Shown in pieces: positions 1 to 8,582 of a stretch of DNA of 64,000 nt. The DNA comes from Bradyrhizobium sp. CB82 (GTDB lineage Bacteria > Pseudomonadota > Alphaproteobacteria > Rhizobiales > Xanthobacteraceae): contig NZ_CP121650.1 of assembly GCF_029714405.1 (NCBI RefSeq), positions 1,865,001-1,929,000 of the forward strand, given 5' to 3'. The position numbers and the translations under genes are program-made. Position 1 is the stretch's first letter, and every line of letters starts with the position of its first letter. The notes below the pieces were generated by a model. The model saw only the letters and a list, made by a program, of their open reading frames with translations, had not been told where the DNA came from and ran no database searches.

Positions 1-104
1 GCCGTGCGCATCGGTGCGCTCTTTCGCGGGTGTGCAGAGCCTTTATGGGACGGCTTCAGTTCGCCGCTGCGCTGCCTTTGCCGTGCACAAGGCTGGCCAA
101 TGGC

Positions 105-362
105 TCATTGAGCTGGCTTCGTTGAGCCCACGCCGGGATCAGCAATCGTCTCCCAGTCGTTGCCGCAAGCAGAACACCGCCATTCGTTGACAACCCCCGT
201 GGGCAAATAGGTTGAACTGACCGGGGCAGTAACGAGGTGTCCGCAGATACAGGTATTGGTCCCTCGTGCTGGAGAACGGCGCGGCTCGTCGCTGACCATT
301 CTAGAGGCCCAGCGGCGCTCGAAGCTTCGATGAAAATGCAATGGATAGATGATGGAACTCAT
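105..362 (-). CDS. Small zinc-ribbon-like protein, unknown function
   Basis: An 85-residue protein whose second half carries CICGH and, about 30 residues later, WRCSACGNDW, a layout typical of a small zinc ribbon with two Cys pairs. The N-terminal half is basic and unstructured-looking. I chose the ATG at 362 over an in-frame ATG 30 bases upstream because a strong AGGAGGGAG ribosome site lies just before it. A copy of the recurrent leader element ends 19 bases upstream of this start. Function is not recognised; metal binding is inferred from the cysteines. Confidence 0.65.
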   Translation of the reverse strand: MSSIIYPLHFHRSFERRWASRMVSDEPRRSPARGTNTCICGHLVTAPVSSTYLPTGVVNEWRCSACGNDWETIADPGVGSTKPAQ

Positions 363-381
363 GGGCTCCCTCCTGTTGGGC

Positions 382-413
382 GGCGGGAGCACAGTACGGT
401 CTCTCAGTCACTG
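382..413 (-). promoter_or_regulatory. Leader element copy 1 (putative RNA switch)
   Basis: Read on the minus strand: AGTGACTGAGAG, an eight-base spacer, then GTGCTCCCGCC. GCTCCC (385-390) is perfectly complementary to GGGAGC in the ribosome site of the next gene (365-370), with the start codon just beyond. Six other copies occur in the window. The regulatory role is inferred. Confidence 0.6.
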
Positions 414-650
414 AAGACCTTTTTACGATCAGTGATACTAACAATATAGGGCTTGAGCTATCCTATGGCTAGTTCGAAGCTCTTAGAAACTTTCGCGCCC
501 GCTGTGGGGAACGATGTTGATTAACCGCCTCAAGCGGATCGGCCAGCCGACGCTCGTTTGCGTGCTACACGCTCGCAGTCATTAGAGCACATAGAGCGTC
601 GCTAACCCCGACAGCAGCACTTCCCCATGCGCGGCTCGCGCCGCGCGGTT

Positions 651-933
651 CTATCGCGGCTTTCGGAAATCGATGCTGCGTAGGACAATGCCGGGCGGCG
701 TGCCCTCGAACTCGGTCGGCCTGGTATTTGCCGTCGGCGCAGGCTTCGATCTCGCGCATTCGCATGAACTGCGCCTCGCGCTGGCTCGTTCTCGCTCGCA
801 CCACACCTTCCATGTCATCCATGGCTGAAGTGGAAATCGCGCAGTGGATCTCCTTCTCGCCGTCGAGCATCTAGAACAGGACGACCATCCTGTCGTATTC
901 GTAGCTGATGAAGCGCCCCTGTGTGAGCGTCAT
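651..933 (-). pseudogene. DUF1488-type protein, broken twice
   Basis: The frame starts at 933 with MTLTQGRFISYEYDRMVVLF, hits an in-frame TAG at 871-873 and continues with MLDGEKEIHCAISTSAM, as expected of this small family. Near 720 the frame shifts by one base: the frame that continues gives EGTPPGIVLRSIDFRKPR and stops at 651. Both pieces join into one plausible protein of about 93 residues, so a nonsense change and a frameshift are both present. It is last in a minus-strand run of three short genes. The family assignment is from pattern memory. Confidence 0.7.
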
Positions 934-963
934 GTGACCAACTCCTTCGAAGCAGCGCAGCAA

Positions 964-1266
964 TCATGCACAGCCCTGCTCGGTCAGCCGGTCAAACTCC
1001 TCGAGGATGGCTGCGACGAGATCACGATGCCTTGTGTCTTCCGGCGCCAGTCCTGCGGCGTACAGCTTCAGGACGTAGCGCGCCTTGGCGGCCGCCTCCG
1101 GCCACGACGCGGCGGGGAACGACAGCAGGTGATGCTCGATCTCGGCCCGCCGCTCGCGCAGCTCCCTCGCATGGCTCTCGACCTCCGCGACCGCACGGCG
1201 GAGGTCGGTCGCTTTCTGTGCCGCCATGCCGCGGTGGCTGTCGAGGTCGAGCGGTTCGTCAGCCAT
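964..1266 (-). CDS. Conserved hypothetical, helical
   Basis: A 100-residue protein from MADEPLDLDSHRGMAAQKAT to the end. It is mostly charged helix, with heptad-like stretches (ATDLRRAVAEVESHARELRE) suggesting a coiled coil, and ends in a helix DLVAAILEEFDRLTEQ. The start at 1266 overlaps the preceding gene by eight bases, so the two are probably translationally coupled. I recognise it as a type of small protein seen in Bradyrhizobium, without known function. Confidence 0.7.
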   Translation of the reverse strand: MADEPLDLDSHRGMAAQKATDLRRAVAEVESHARELRERRAEIEHHLLSFPAASWPEAAAKARYVLKLYAAGLAPEDTRHRDLVAAILEEFDRLTEQGCA

Positions 1267-1528
1267 CGGAAGCACTCGCATCGATGCGCTGCGCGTCTGC
1301 AAGATCCACCGAGCCGATCGAGACTATCTCGGTCACCAATCCGCGCGAGCCTTCCGCGGGCACGCTGATCATAGTGGCGACACGGCGGAAAGCTTCGAAC
1401 GAAAGCCCCTCGATCGTCTCCTCATCGGTAATGACCTCGTAGTCGCCTGCGGGCAACAGGCGATCGATGCCCCTGATCCGGAACGGATGTTTGAAGGTGA
1501 CAACTTCACGTCGGGAGCGGATGGTCAT
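1259..1528 (-). CDS. Conserved hypothetical, first gene of small operon
   Basis: An 89-residue protein starting MTIRSRREVVTFKHPFRIRG and continuing IDRLLPAGDYEVITDEETIE, a beta-rich pattern common in short rhizobial hypotheticals. An ATG further upstream is in frame, but the intervening residues look non-coding. It overlaps the next gene (964-1266), which is followed by the broken DUF1488 gene, so all three were probably one transcript. No function can be given. Confidence 0.7.
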   Translation of the reverse strand: MTIRSRREVVTFKHPFRIRGIDRLLPAGDYEVITDEETIEGLSFEAFRRVATMISVPAEGSRGLVTEIVSIGSVDLADAQRIDASASDG

Positions 1529-1758
1529 CCGCGCATTGCCTTTCGCGAAAACGCCTTGCGCCGGCGCAAGCCCCGGAAGGCAGCATGCGCCCCTTAAGCC
1601 GCAATAGCCACCGCTTTCTTGCCGCACGCCGCGAACAAGCCGCCGCTGGTCTCTTCCTGCTCGCTCTTGCCCCCGTCCGATGCGAAGCGCTTTTGCGCTC
1701 GCTATTCCCAGGACATCGGCGTAGGGTTGGCCATCACCGCATTTTCCAAGGCATCCAC

Positions 1759-1786
1759 CGGTGACTGAGGGCCGCGCGCTCCCGCC
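1759..1786 (+). promoter_or_regulatory. Leader element copy 2
   Basis: CGGTGACTGAGGG, four bases, then GCGCTCCCGCC. GCTCC (1778-1782) pairs perfectly with GGAGC (1797-1801), which contains the ribosome site of the 29-residue gene at 1809. The upstream GAG could instead pair with CTC. The element ends 22 bases before the start codon. Confidence 0.6.
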
Positions 1787-1808
1787 GCAAAGAGCAGGAG
1801 CAATTCCC

Positions 1809-1898
1809 TTGCGGCAATTTCACCTGGCCGAGTGGATCGTGCCGCCGGTCATCGTCCCATTATTCCTGGTGATCGCGGTCGCCGTCTTCAATGCCTAG
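1809..1898 (+). CDS. Tiny membrane protein, W-I-V-P-P-V type
   Basis: A 29-residue reading frame with a TTG start, eight bases after AGGAG. It reads LRQFHLAEWIVPPVIVPLFL and then a short hydrophobic tail: one membrane segment preceded by a conserved-looking WIVPPVIVP. The same architecture occurs at 15257 (WLVPPVLLP), also behind a copy of the leader element; the pairing argues that both are genuine. No function is known to me. The non-ATG start lowers certainty. Confidence 0.55.
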   Translation: MRQFHLAEWIVPPVIVPLFLVIAVAVFNA

Positions 1899-1908
1899 GC
1901 GGACGCAA

Positions 1909-2235
1909 ATGAAATACCTGGTCTGCGGCAACCATGAAGGGGCCCGCGAAAATCTCACGCGCGCCACGGCAGCGGCCGCGCTGAAGAAGGCCAGGCAGCT
2001 GCTGCAAGAAGGCTACATCGACGTGAGGATCTGCACGCCGCGCGGGCAGCTCTTATTCTCGGATGAATTCAATCATCTCGAAAAGCCGGAGGAGATCAAC
2101 ATGGCCAAAGACGAGCGGCGGGGCAACCGGGAGGCCAATAAGCCCAAGAAAGAGAAGATGAAAGTCATCGCCGCGGCGCCAAGCCAGAAAGCCGCGACCT
2201 GGCAACCAAGCTTCTCTCCTGACAAAAAGAAATAG
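1909..2235 (+). CDS. Hypothetical protein fused in frame to a basic tail protein
   Basis: A 108-residue frame. The first 64 residues (MKYLVCGNHEGARENLTRAT onward, then ALKKARQLLQEGYIDVRICT) look like a small alpha/beta domain of the kind seen in rhizobial hypotheticals. The last 44 residues, from MAKDERRGNREANKPKKEK, match a basic small protein that I know as a separate gene in Bradyrhizobium. The frame runs through without a stop, so this is either a read-through fusion or two genes sharing one frame; see 2101-2235. Confidence 0.55.
   Translation: MKYLVCGNHEGARENLTRATAAAALKKARQLLQEGYIDVRICTPRGQLLFSDEFNHLEKPEEINMAKDERRGNREANKPKKEKMKVIAAAPSQKAATWQPSFSPDKKK
2101..2235 (+). CDS. Small basic protein, alternative internal start
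   Basis: A 44-residue basic protein starting MAKDERRGNREANKPKKEK and ending in lysines. A good ribosome site (GGAGGAG) lies eight bases upstream of the ATG at 2101, supporting independent initiation inside the longer frame that begins at 1909. It is lysine-rich and probably disordered. Function unknown; nucleic-acid binding is possible from charge alone. Confidence 0.5.
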   Translation: MAKDERRGNREANKPKKEKMKVIAAAPSQKAATWQPSFSPDKKK

Positions 2236-2757
2236 CGGGTCTTTAGGAGAGCCCGCTGCCCGCATCGGCAAATGGCCGATCGGTTGCGAGCTTCGCGCGG
2301 CGAGCCGTTGGGATTGAATGGTAAGAAAGGTCTGGCGCGAGAGGCCGAACGATTTCGGCGCCGCTTGGCTACAGCGGATTAGTCCGCACCTGTGCAGGTT
2401 TTCGGATGCCGGGATGGCGGGACTATCCGCGCGCTCCAGTGGCCGGCGTCCGAAAAGCGCCAAGGCACGAAATCGCGGGATGTGGGCGTCAGCAGTGCCG
2501 CGGGTTCTATGGGGATTTGGCCACGAGCTCAGGTGCGCCCGTGATGACGCGAAGCGGCAGCGAGCCCCGTTTTGCCACGTAGGCGGGGCGTAGGTTGAAG
2601 CACGATCGAGCAGCGGGCGTTTTGAGCGACGAGGTTTTGTATCTTTTGGTTGTGATTGCGCAACAATCCGGCGTGGCGAGGCAAGCGGCGGCGCGGTCGG
2701 GCAAGAGCCAACACAGGCGGTGAGCGTTGCCGTGTGTGTCGAGGACTGGCGTCGGCC
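2236..2757. other. No gene seen; IS91-adjacent sequence
   Basis: Nothing convincing is coded here. The right part lies just beyond the C-terminal fragment of an IS91-type transposase and is probably the non-coding end of that element. A short plus-strand frame (2318-2593) has an arginine- and serine-rich composition typical of a shadow frame. Confidence 0.4.
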
Positions 2758-2889
2758 TCATGAGGTGTCGATCCTGACCTTTGGCGAAACTGGCGAGGGG
2801 CGGTGCTTGGGCTGTTGCCCGCGCAAGAAGGTCTCGATGATGCGCATGCGGCCGCCGCAGCAGGGACAAGGATGCTCTGGCGCGTTTCA
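2758..2889 (-). pseudogene. IS91-family transposase, C-terminal fragment
   Basis: The minus strand encodes EHPCPCCGGRMRIIETFLRG, continuing through a proline-rich stretch to VRIDTS and a stop at 2758. CPCCGGRM followed by a short tail is the usual C-terminus of IS91-type transposases. A stop codon lies immediately upstream in this frame, so only about 40 residues survive. It abuts the IS110 remnant to its right. Confidence 0.6.
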
Positions 2890-3604
2890 AGGCGAAGCCT
2901 GGCAGTGGTAGAGCAAGACGTCAGGACAGCACGACGGCCGGCCGAGCTCGCCTGGGGTCATCTGGTGCATCAGAAGGCCAGCGCGCTGACCGCGTGGTAT
3001 CGGAAGCGAACTTCCGATGCCCGCGGCGGCACGCGCAAAACGATGATCGTGGCGCTCCATCAGCTGCAGCTCGGCATCGACATGTTGCTGGGCTGCAGCA
3101 ACTCCTTGACCAGCACAACCCACGCGGCTTGCACGAACAGCTTGGCGTACGGCGCAGCAGGAACGCACGGATCTGATTGATGACGCCGGTACGCTGACCG
3201 ACCAATCGATCGCGGACGCGGTGCAGCGCCTGAAGGTCGATGCTGATCGGCGGTCTTGGTCGCGACGAACTTCATGGTCGGGCGTTGGACAGCTTCGGCG
3301 ATCGCTTCCGCATCTCGGAAGTCATTCTTCTGCCCCTTCGAATAGGGACGCACGTTTTCGCCGGCATCAGGCGGGCGTCGTGGCCAAGCATTTGGAGCTT
3401 GCGGCTGAGATGATGCGCACCGACGCAGGCCTCCATACCGATCAAGCACGGCGGCAGGTTGGCGAGCCGCGTTTCCACCTGGCCGCGCGACCACTTCTGC
3501 CGCAGCACGATGGCACCGCGGTGATCATGACCCACGAGATGGAACGAGTTCTTGCCGATATCAATGCCGATCACGGCGATCGCTGCGTTGAGCTTCTGAG
3601 ACAT
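2890..3604 (-). pseudogene. IS110-family transposase, frameshifted remnant
   Basis: Starts at 3604 with MSQKLNAAIAVIGIDIGKNS, the DEDD-type N-terminus of IS110 transposases, followed by CLIGMEACVGAHHLSRKLQ. The frame then breaks and continues in other frames with YSKGQKNDFRDAEAIAEAVQ and VGQRTGVINQIRAFLL. At least two frameshifts are needed, and the PGIG-containing C-terminal domain is not recognisable. It lies between the IS91 fragment and an intact IS110 element. Confidence 0.75.
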
Positions 3605-3987
3605 GGTGTGCTCCTTGTCTTGAGCGCCCCTTGCCAGCTTCTCGCACCGGCAGGGCCGGAGCACGGCCGGACCATCCCATTCTGATGTCCCCAGTCAAGC
3701 ACACAGCGCACGGTTTCCCATCTCCACGAGGACTCAGCGTGAAGTTCTTGCGCCGATGAATCGTGCAGAGGAGAAGGCGGGACCCAAAGACGTCGGTGAA
3801 CAGGCTCTGATGCGCGGGTTGGATACCGCATTTCCGTTTTTTCGTCTGGGGCTGTCCCTGGTCTAGCGTCGGGCGTCGATCGGATAATCGGCCACATAAT
3901 GGATTTCAGGATTTCCCCTGCCATGGTCCCGCCTTCACTTCTGCACGATTAATGTCTGCGACTGCCCCTGATCTTGATTGCAACAAA

Positions 3988-4043
3988 GGGGGCTGTGGGC
4001 CGGTCGAGCGCACCTCACACGACTCGAGCGGTCCACAGCCCCC
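3988..4043. repeat. Imperfect 21-bp inverted repeat next to IS110 transposase
   Basis: Left arm GGGGGCTGTGGGCCGGTCGA(G) and right arm CTCGAGCGGTCCACAGCCCC(C) match at about 18 of 21 positions, with 14-15 bases between them. It starts eight bases beyond the transposase stop codon. It may be the sub-terminal repeat of an IS1111-type element or part of a structured non-coding RNA. Confidence 0.7.
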
Positions 4044-4050
4044 AACGATG

Positions 4051-5169
4051 TCATGCCTGTCGAGGTGGCATGAGCTCGCGATTGATCGCCCAAATGAAGG
4101 CGGATAGCTCTCGGGCAATCGCCGTGACGATTACGGTTCGCCGCTTGCCCTTCCGCTCGAGTGAGCGGAAGCGTCCGCACAATCTGGTTTGCGCTTTCCA
4201 CGCAATCTCGCGCGCGACTCTCGGTGCGGCCTCCACCTTTGGCTGCTTGTCTCGGCTCACGCGCGGCGGATATCGATAGCTCCAGGCCGCCTCCACAAGA
4301 ATGCGTCGCGCCCGTCCGTTACCGGCCTTGGTGATGCCGCCGCGCTTGACCTGGTCGCCAGTCGAGTTTTCTGTGGGCACCAGACCCAGATAGCCCATCA
4401 GCTCGCGCGGATTTTGAAAGCGGGAGAGATCACCGATCTCGGCCAGCACCCCCACAGCCGCAATGAGATCAATCCCACGCACCGCCTGCAGGGCCACGAC
4501 AGCCTCGGCGAGCGACCACTCAGGTACGACCTCGCGGATGGCATCTTCCAAACGCTCCATCCGCTCACTTTCCTGGCGTATCCCCTCAAGTAACTCTTCG
4601 AATGCGATGCGCTGCTCGCGATGCTCGAGCTTCTGCGACATCAGCCATCTCATGTGGGCTGGTCCCCACGTTGTCTTGCCCGGATAGATGCGTCCCAGCC
4701 GCAGCATCAATGACGAGATCTGTTGACGCTTGCCCTGGAGGCCCTTCTTCACTGCCTGACGGGCGCGCGAGAGATCGCGCATAGCCTCGTGGCGCTCGTC
4801 CGGCACCCACACCGCGGTGAGCTCGTCCGCGCGCAACAGCCTGGCGAGGCTTACCGCATCGCGCCGGTTCGTCTTCACTCGATCGCCGGCCTTCTTCGGA
4901 ACGAGCGAGGGGGCCACCACCAGGCAGTCATGGCCGAGGCTCTTGAGCAGTCTGTAGAGGCCATATCCTGTCGGCCCTGCTTCGTAGCAAAACGTCAAAT
5001 GACAGCATTTCGCTGCAAGCTTTGCCACCAGCTTTCGGATCGCTGCCTCCGTGGCAGGAAACTCCCCGAGATACCGCACCTCGCCGCCACGGCCGCCATC
5101 GGCAATGGCTATAGCATTGCGCGATTTTGACGTATCGATTCCGACAAAGACCTCGGTATGATGACCCAC
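4051..5169 (-). CDS. IS110-family transposase, apparently intact
   Basis: A 372-residue DEDD-type transposase. The N-terminal RuvC-like domain starts VGHHTEVFVGIDTSKSRNA and includes HLTFCYEAGPTGYGLYR and KTNRRDAVSLARLLRADE; the C-terminal Tnp20-type domain has the region around VVALQAVRGIDLIAAVGVLA and ELMGYLGLVPTENSTG. I chose the GTG at 5169 because AAGGAGG lies seven bases upstream and family members begin at this point; an ATG at 5229 would add 20 residues. Length is within the normal range, and no frame break is visible. Confidence 0.85.
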   Translation of the reverse strand: MGHHTEVFVGIDTSKSRNAIAIADGGRGGEVRYLGEFPATEAAIRKLVAKLAAKCCHLTFCYEAGPTGYGLYRLLKSLGHDCLVVAPSLVPKKAGDRVKTNRRDAVSLARLLRADELTAVWVPDERHEAMRDLSRARQAVKKGLQGKRQQISSLMLRLGRIYPGKTTWGPAHMRWLMSQKLEHREQRIAFEELLEGIRQESERMERLEDAIREVVPEWSLAEAVVALQAVRGIDLIAAVGVLAEIGDLSRFQNPRELMGYLGLVPTENSTGDQVKRGGITKAGNGRARRILVEAAWSYRYPPRVSRDKQPKVEAAPRVAREIAWKAQTRLCGRFRSLERKGKRRTVIVTAIARELSAFIWAINRELMPPRQA

Positions 5170-5476
5170 GACTCGCCCTCCTTGTTTGAGGCTCTGCCCG
5201 GTCCATCCGGACAACCCTCGTCGCAGCATCGAGGGTGAGTCGCCTCATTTTGTGGGGGGACATACAGTCTAGCAGTCCTGCCCGCACGACAAACCACTAT
5301 CGCTGCATTGCAACCGGCTGCTTTGTGAGTACACGAGGGGCAGCATTGACGGTGGGCCCGCGTCGGGGCGTACTGCCGAATTGGTATCGGGAACGTACGC
5401 TTCATCCTTCCGTCTAATGGCGATTCTGCAGAACCTGAGCAAGACTTGGAGGGTCAGGGGGTGAAGGAGTGCCCCC

Positions 5477-6823
5477 ATGACTGCGATTTCACATATCGAT
5501 CGGCCTGCGGAACAGGCCTCCGAAGCGACCCGTTGGGGCCAACTGATTATCGGCATCATCTGCATGGTGATGATCGCCAATCTCCAATACGGCTGGACAC
5601 TTTTCACAATCCCCATCAGCCAAAAGCACGGCTGGAACCTGGCTTCGATCCAGGTGGCGTTCACGCTTTTCGTGCTGTTTGAAACCTGGCTGGTGCCAGC
5701 CGAAGGCTATCTCGTCGATCGCTTCGGGCCGCGGATCATGGTGTTTGCAGGCGGGTGTCTAACCGGGCTGGCTTGGGTTCTCAACTCCATCGCAGAGTCG
5801 CTCGCGATGTTGTACGTCGCTCAGATCATCGGCGGTCTGGGCGCGGGCGCTGTTTACGGCACTTGCATTGGCAACGCACTCAAATGGTTTCCCGACCGCC
5901 GCGGCCTCGCGGCTGGATTAACCGCCGCGGGTTTCGGCATTGGTTCGGCCCTCACGATCATTCCCATCCAAAAGATGATTTCAACTCATGGGTACGAGAC
6001 CACATTCTTCATCTTCGGTATCGGTCAGGGATTGATCGTGGTGGTGCTGTCGCTGTTGCTGTTCGCACCGCGCCATGGACAAACTCCAGAAGCCTCGACC
6101 AGCGGGCTCGTCCAGCAAAGTCGTATTCAATACAAACCGCTGCAGGTCCTCAGGGAGCCGACGTTTTGGGTCATGTACGCAATGTTTGTGCTGATGGCGG
6201 CGGGCGGGTTGATGGCAACGGCACAACTCAAGCCCATCGCCAAGGACTTCCATCTCGACACCGTCCCGGTCACGCTCATTGGCATCACTCTGCCTGCATT
6301 GACATTTGCGCTCACGATCGATCGAGTCCTCAACGGACTGACGCGACCGTTCTTTGGCTGGGTTTCCGATCTCCTAGGGCGAGAAAATACCATGTTCATC
6401 GCCTTCCTGCTAGAGGGCATTGGTATTTGGGCGCTGTACGTCTATGGGCAGAACCCCTTGGGGTTTGTGCTTCTGAGCGGAGTTGTGTTCTTCGCCTGGG
6501 GTGAGATTTACAGCCTCTTTCCAGCGACCTGCACCGATTGCTTTGGCGCCGAGTACGCCACAACGAATGCGGGCTTGCTCTACACGGCGAAAGGAACGGC
6601 CTCATTGCTGGTGCCGCTCGCCAACGTGTTGGTGATGGAGACTGGGGGCTGGAAAGGAGCCTTTATTATCGCCGCGCTCTTCAATGTTGTTGCCGCCCTG
6701 ATGGCGATCTTCGTTCTCAAACCAATGCGGCTGGAGTTGGTGGCGCGCCAGGGCGAAGAGCTCGCTTGGGTCGCCGGCGTGCAGCCCGAGCATAATCCGC
6801 TTGCATCACATCAATCCGGTTGA
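5477..6823 (+). CDS. oxlT: MFS transporter, oxalate/formate antiporter type
   Basis: A 448-residue major facilitator protein with about 12 hydrophobic segments. The N-terminus (IANLQYGWTLFTIPISQKHG) and the loop after segment 2 (GYLVDRFGPR) are characteristic of the OxlT/OFA group, which exchanges oxalate and formate or carries related monocarboxylates. The second half has TRPFFGWVSDLLGRENTMF. GGAG lies about seven bases before the ATG. It is a single gene, 248 bases from the IS110 start region; the inserted element may have altered its promoter. The substrate is inferred from family only. Confidence 0.85.
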   Translation: MTAISHIDRPAEQASEATRWGQLIIGIICMVMIANLQYGWTLFTIPISQKHGWNLASIQVAFTLFVLFETWLVPAEGYLVDRFGPRIMVFAGGCLTGLAWVLNSIAESLAMLYVAQIIGGLGAGAVYGTCIGNALKWFPDRRGLAAGLTAAGFGIGSALTIIPIQKMISTHGYETTFFIFGIGQGLIVVVLSLLLFAPRHGQTPEASTSGLVQQSRIQYKPLQVLREPTFWVMYAMFVLMAAGGLMATAQLKPIAKDFHLDTVPVTLIGITLPALTFALTIDRVLNGLTRPFFGWVSDLLGRENTMFIAFLLEGIGIWALYVYGQNPLGFVLLSGVVFFAWGEIYSLFPATCTDCFGAEYATTNAGLLYTAKGTASLLVPLANVLVMETGGWKGAFIIAALFNVVAALMAIFVLKPMRLELVARQGEELAWVAGVQPEHNPLASHQSG

Positions 6824-6989
6824 TGCGATATGTTCTTCTCGATTTGCGGGAGAGAGCCTTGCTGGTCACGTAGGTTCGTGGCCCTGAGCCGAACCCGGTC
6901 CGGCCACGAGCACGCTGGCTGTCTGAGTTAGAGCGGACCCCCTCTCCAACCAGATGGTTGTGAGAGACAAGCTAGTCAGGAGGAACAAG

Positions 6990-7398
6990 ATGGTTCGGAG
7001 GCTCGCCATAAGCGCCGTTCTGGCGATCAGCGTTATATCGGGTGCTCAGATTGCCAATTCAGAGGACACTGCTCCGACAGGCAATAAGGGGTTCACCGCC
7101 AGCAAAACCACCGTCGTCGATCTAAATCGAAGGCATGGCAGGCCGACAACTGCGGATGCGCGTGCTCACCATCGAGCCAGGTGGCTATATCGGCTTACAT
7201 AGCCACGAGGACCGACCCGCCGTGGTCTATTTCATGCAAGGAACTGACGAGGTCGGGCTCGCCGATGGCGGCAAAAGAATCATGCATCCCGGCGACACAT
7301 CAACGGCCACCAAGGATACGACGCACTACCACCGCAATATCGGAAATGACAATGTCGTCCTGATTGCGGTTGATGTGTTCCATCCCGCCGCCAAGTAA
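6990..7398 (+). pseudogene. Secreted cupin protein, one frameshift
   Basis: The ATG at 6990 follows a good AGGAGG and begins a signal peptide (MVRRLAISAVLAISVISGAQ). The frame carries on to about 7125, then the recognisable cupin sequence continues in another frame: MAGRQLRMRVLTIEPGGYIG, then SHEDRPAVVYFMQG and DTTHYHRNIG, ending at 7398. A single-base indel near 7125-7135 explains both halves. The cupin core could only be made from the internal ATG at 7135, without export. Confidence 0.7.
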
Positions 7399-7736
7399 GT
7401 TTCGACATCGTCGAAACGAATTGCGCCGATGGCAGCTATTTGTAGTTGTGACCCTGAACGGACACGCTGTTGCCGCCACCCGCTGTTTGCTGACTTTGAA
7501 GAATGCTGACGTCACAGATCGTGGTGGCGCATGAGGCTGCTCTCGACATGTATCGGCGGGCTTGGTCGCAGCCGCCCGCCTCGCCCTGCTGACAGAGCGC
7601 CTTGATCGCCACCGTGGCGCCGGACAGCAATCGATCCTCGTGAAGCACGTCACCGTCAACGCAGACAATGCCATCGTTGGCGATGTCAACCAGGCCCCGG
7701 GGGGAGGGGCGCAAGCCGAAATCAAGGATCAACCCC
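7399..7736. other. No convincing gene
   Basis: Open frames exist on both strands, but none has a recognisable domain or a convincing ribosome site. A minus-strand frame ending at 7436 contains plausible residues (IANDGIVCVDGDVLHEDRLL) and cannot be fully excluded. Confidence 0.3.
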
Positions 7737-7964
7737 ATGCTCTTGGACATGCAATGCAGCCCGCGCTGTGGGGCAAGGACCCGCAACGGGAGCCCGTGCC
7801 AATCGCCAGCGATGCCGAACGGCCGCTGTCGGATGCACGGGGGTCCCTCACCGGGCGCTCCAAAGGGGAATAAGAACGCTCTCAAACATGGTTGGTACAG
7901 CGCCGAGGCGATCGCTGTTCGGCGTGCTCTTGCCGACCTCAGGCGGCCTGTGAGACTGGCATGA
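7737..7964 (+). CDS. HGG-motif small protein
   Basis: A 75-residue protein with CGARTRNGSPCQSPAMPNGR followed by CRMHGGPSPGAPKGNKNALK and HGWYSAEA. The Cys-rich GxxCxxPAMxNGRCRMHGG pattern, then N-x-N-A-x-x-HG, is a small family common in alphaproteobacteria and their phages; the Cys and His residues could bind zinc. The first ATG (7737) is used, but the one at 7749 is equally possible. Function is unknown. Confidence 0.65.
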   Translation: MLLDMQCSPRCGARTRNGSPCQSPAMPNGRCRMHGGPSPGAPKGNKNALKHGWYSAEAIAVRRALADLRRPVRLA

Positions 7965-8582
7965 AGATGACTCGAGGCGAAGTCCGCCATTGGCATCTGC
8001 CGCGAATGCTCGAAATCTGGGGCCAATCAACAGAGATAGGTCTTGCGACCCTCATGACCGCCACGCTGATTCTGCTGGTGGTCGACTATGCGGCCAATCA
8101 GGTCCAGCGCGCGCTGGCCGCGATGGGTCTAGACCGAGATCCGCGATTGGCCTCGCGGCCAGTTGCGGACATCCGTCGGCTTGTGCCTGTTCATTTTGAT
8201 TCTCGCGCAATGGGGAATGGGATTGATCGCGACCAAGCGGACGTTAAATCGCTCGGGCCACAAGGTAATTGTGTGTCCCCGGTGGAGACAGGTGCGTCCA
8301 GAAGGGAGGAATGATCGCGCACGTTCTTGGAATTTTTCCGGCGCAAGAAGGCCGAGAAAACGGCGCGGGATCTACTCCGACGGCTTCTCGTCCATCTTAA
8401 CCAAGTCAGGTGATGCGATCGATGCCGATGGCTGGAGTTCTTCCCTGCGACGCTTGCCGAGGCCGGCATATTCAATCGAGCGGCTTGCATGGATCAGTGC
8501 GGTCGCCAGAGCAATCCCTGGCAACCAAGTGATAGCTGGCGTATTGTCCTCCGATCATCGGCGAGGCTTGTCCCGTAGGCGT
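7965..8582. other. No assignable gene; degraded coding sequence likely
   Basis: Fragments look protein-like but do not join: a hydrophobic segment in one frame near 8035-8110 (GLATLMTATLILLVVDYAAN), another in a second frame near 8185-8225 (LFILILAQWGMGLIATKRTL), and a basic helix near 8325-8395. These may be one or more decayed small membrane-protein genes. I cannot name them. Confidence 0.35.

Larger units (their letters stand above)
3961..5280 (-). mobile_element. IS110-family (IS1111-like) insertion sequence
   Basis: Approximate extent of an element made of the intact transposase (4051-5169) and its non-coding flanks. The side downstream of the gene carries a strong inverted repeat (3988-4043), suggesting the IS1111 subgroup. 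Ends were not determined, since IS110 elements have no clear terminal repeats or target duplications. Confidence 0.45.

Noticed and set aside
844..1368. 174-residue plus-strand frame at the left end
   Set aside because: Antisense to three short minus-strand genes that look genuine and overlap each other as an operon.
7436..8026. 196-residue minus-strand frame
   Set aside because: It overlaps the clear HGG-motif gene at 7737; only its last third looks protein-like and it lacks a ribosome site, so it was left as an unassigned possibility.
8325..8400. Frame resembling the start of MinE (FLEFFRRKKAEKTARDLLRR)
   Set aside because: Too short, no adjacent minCD and no continuation; resemblance is weak.
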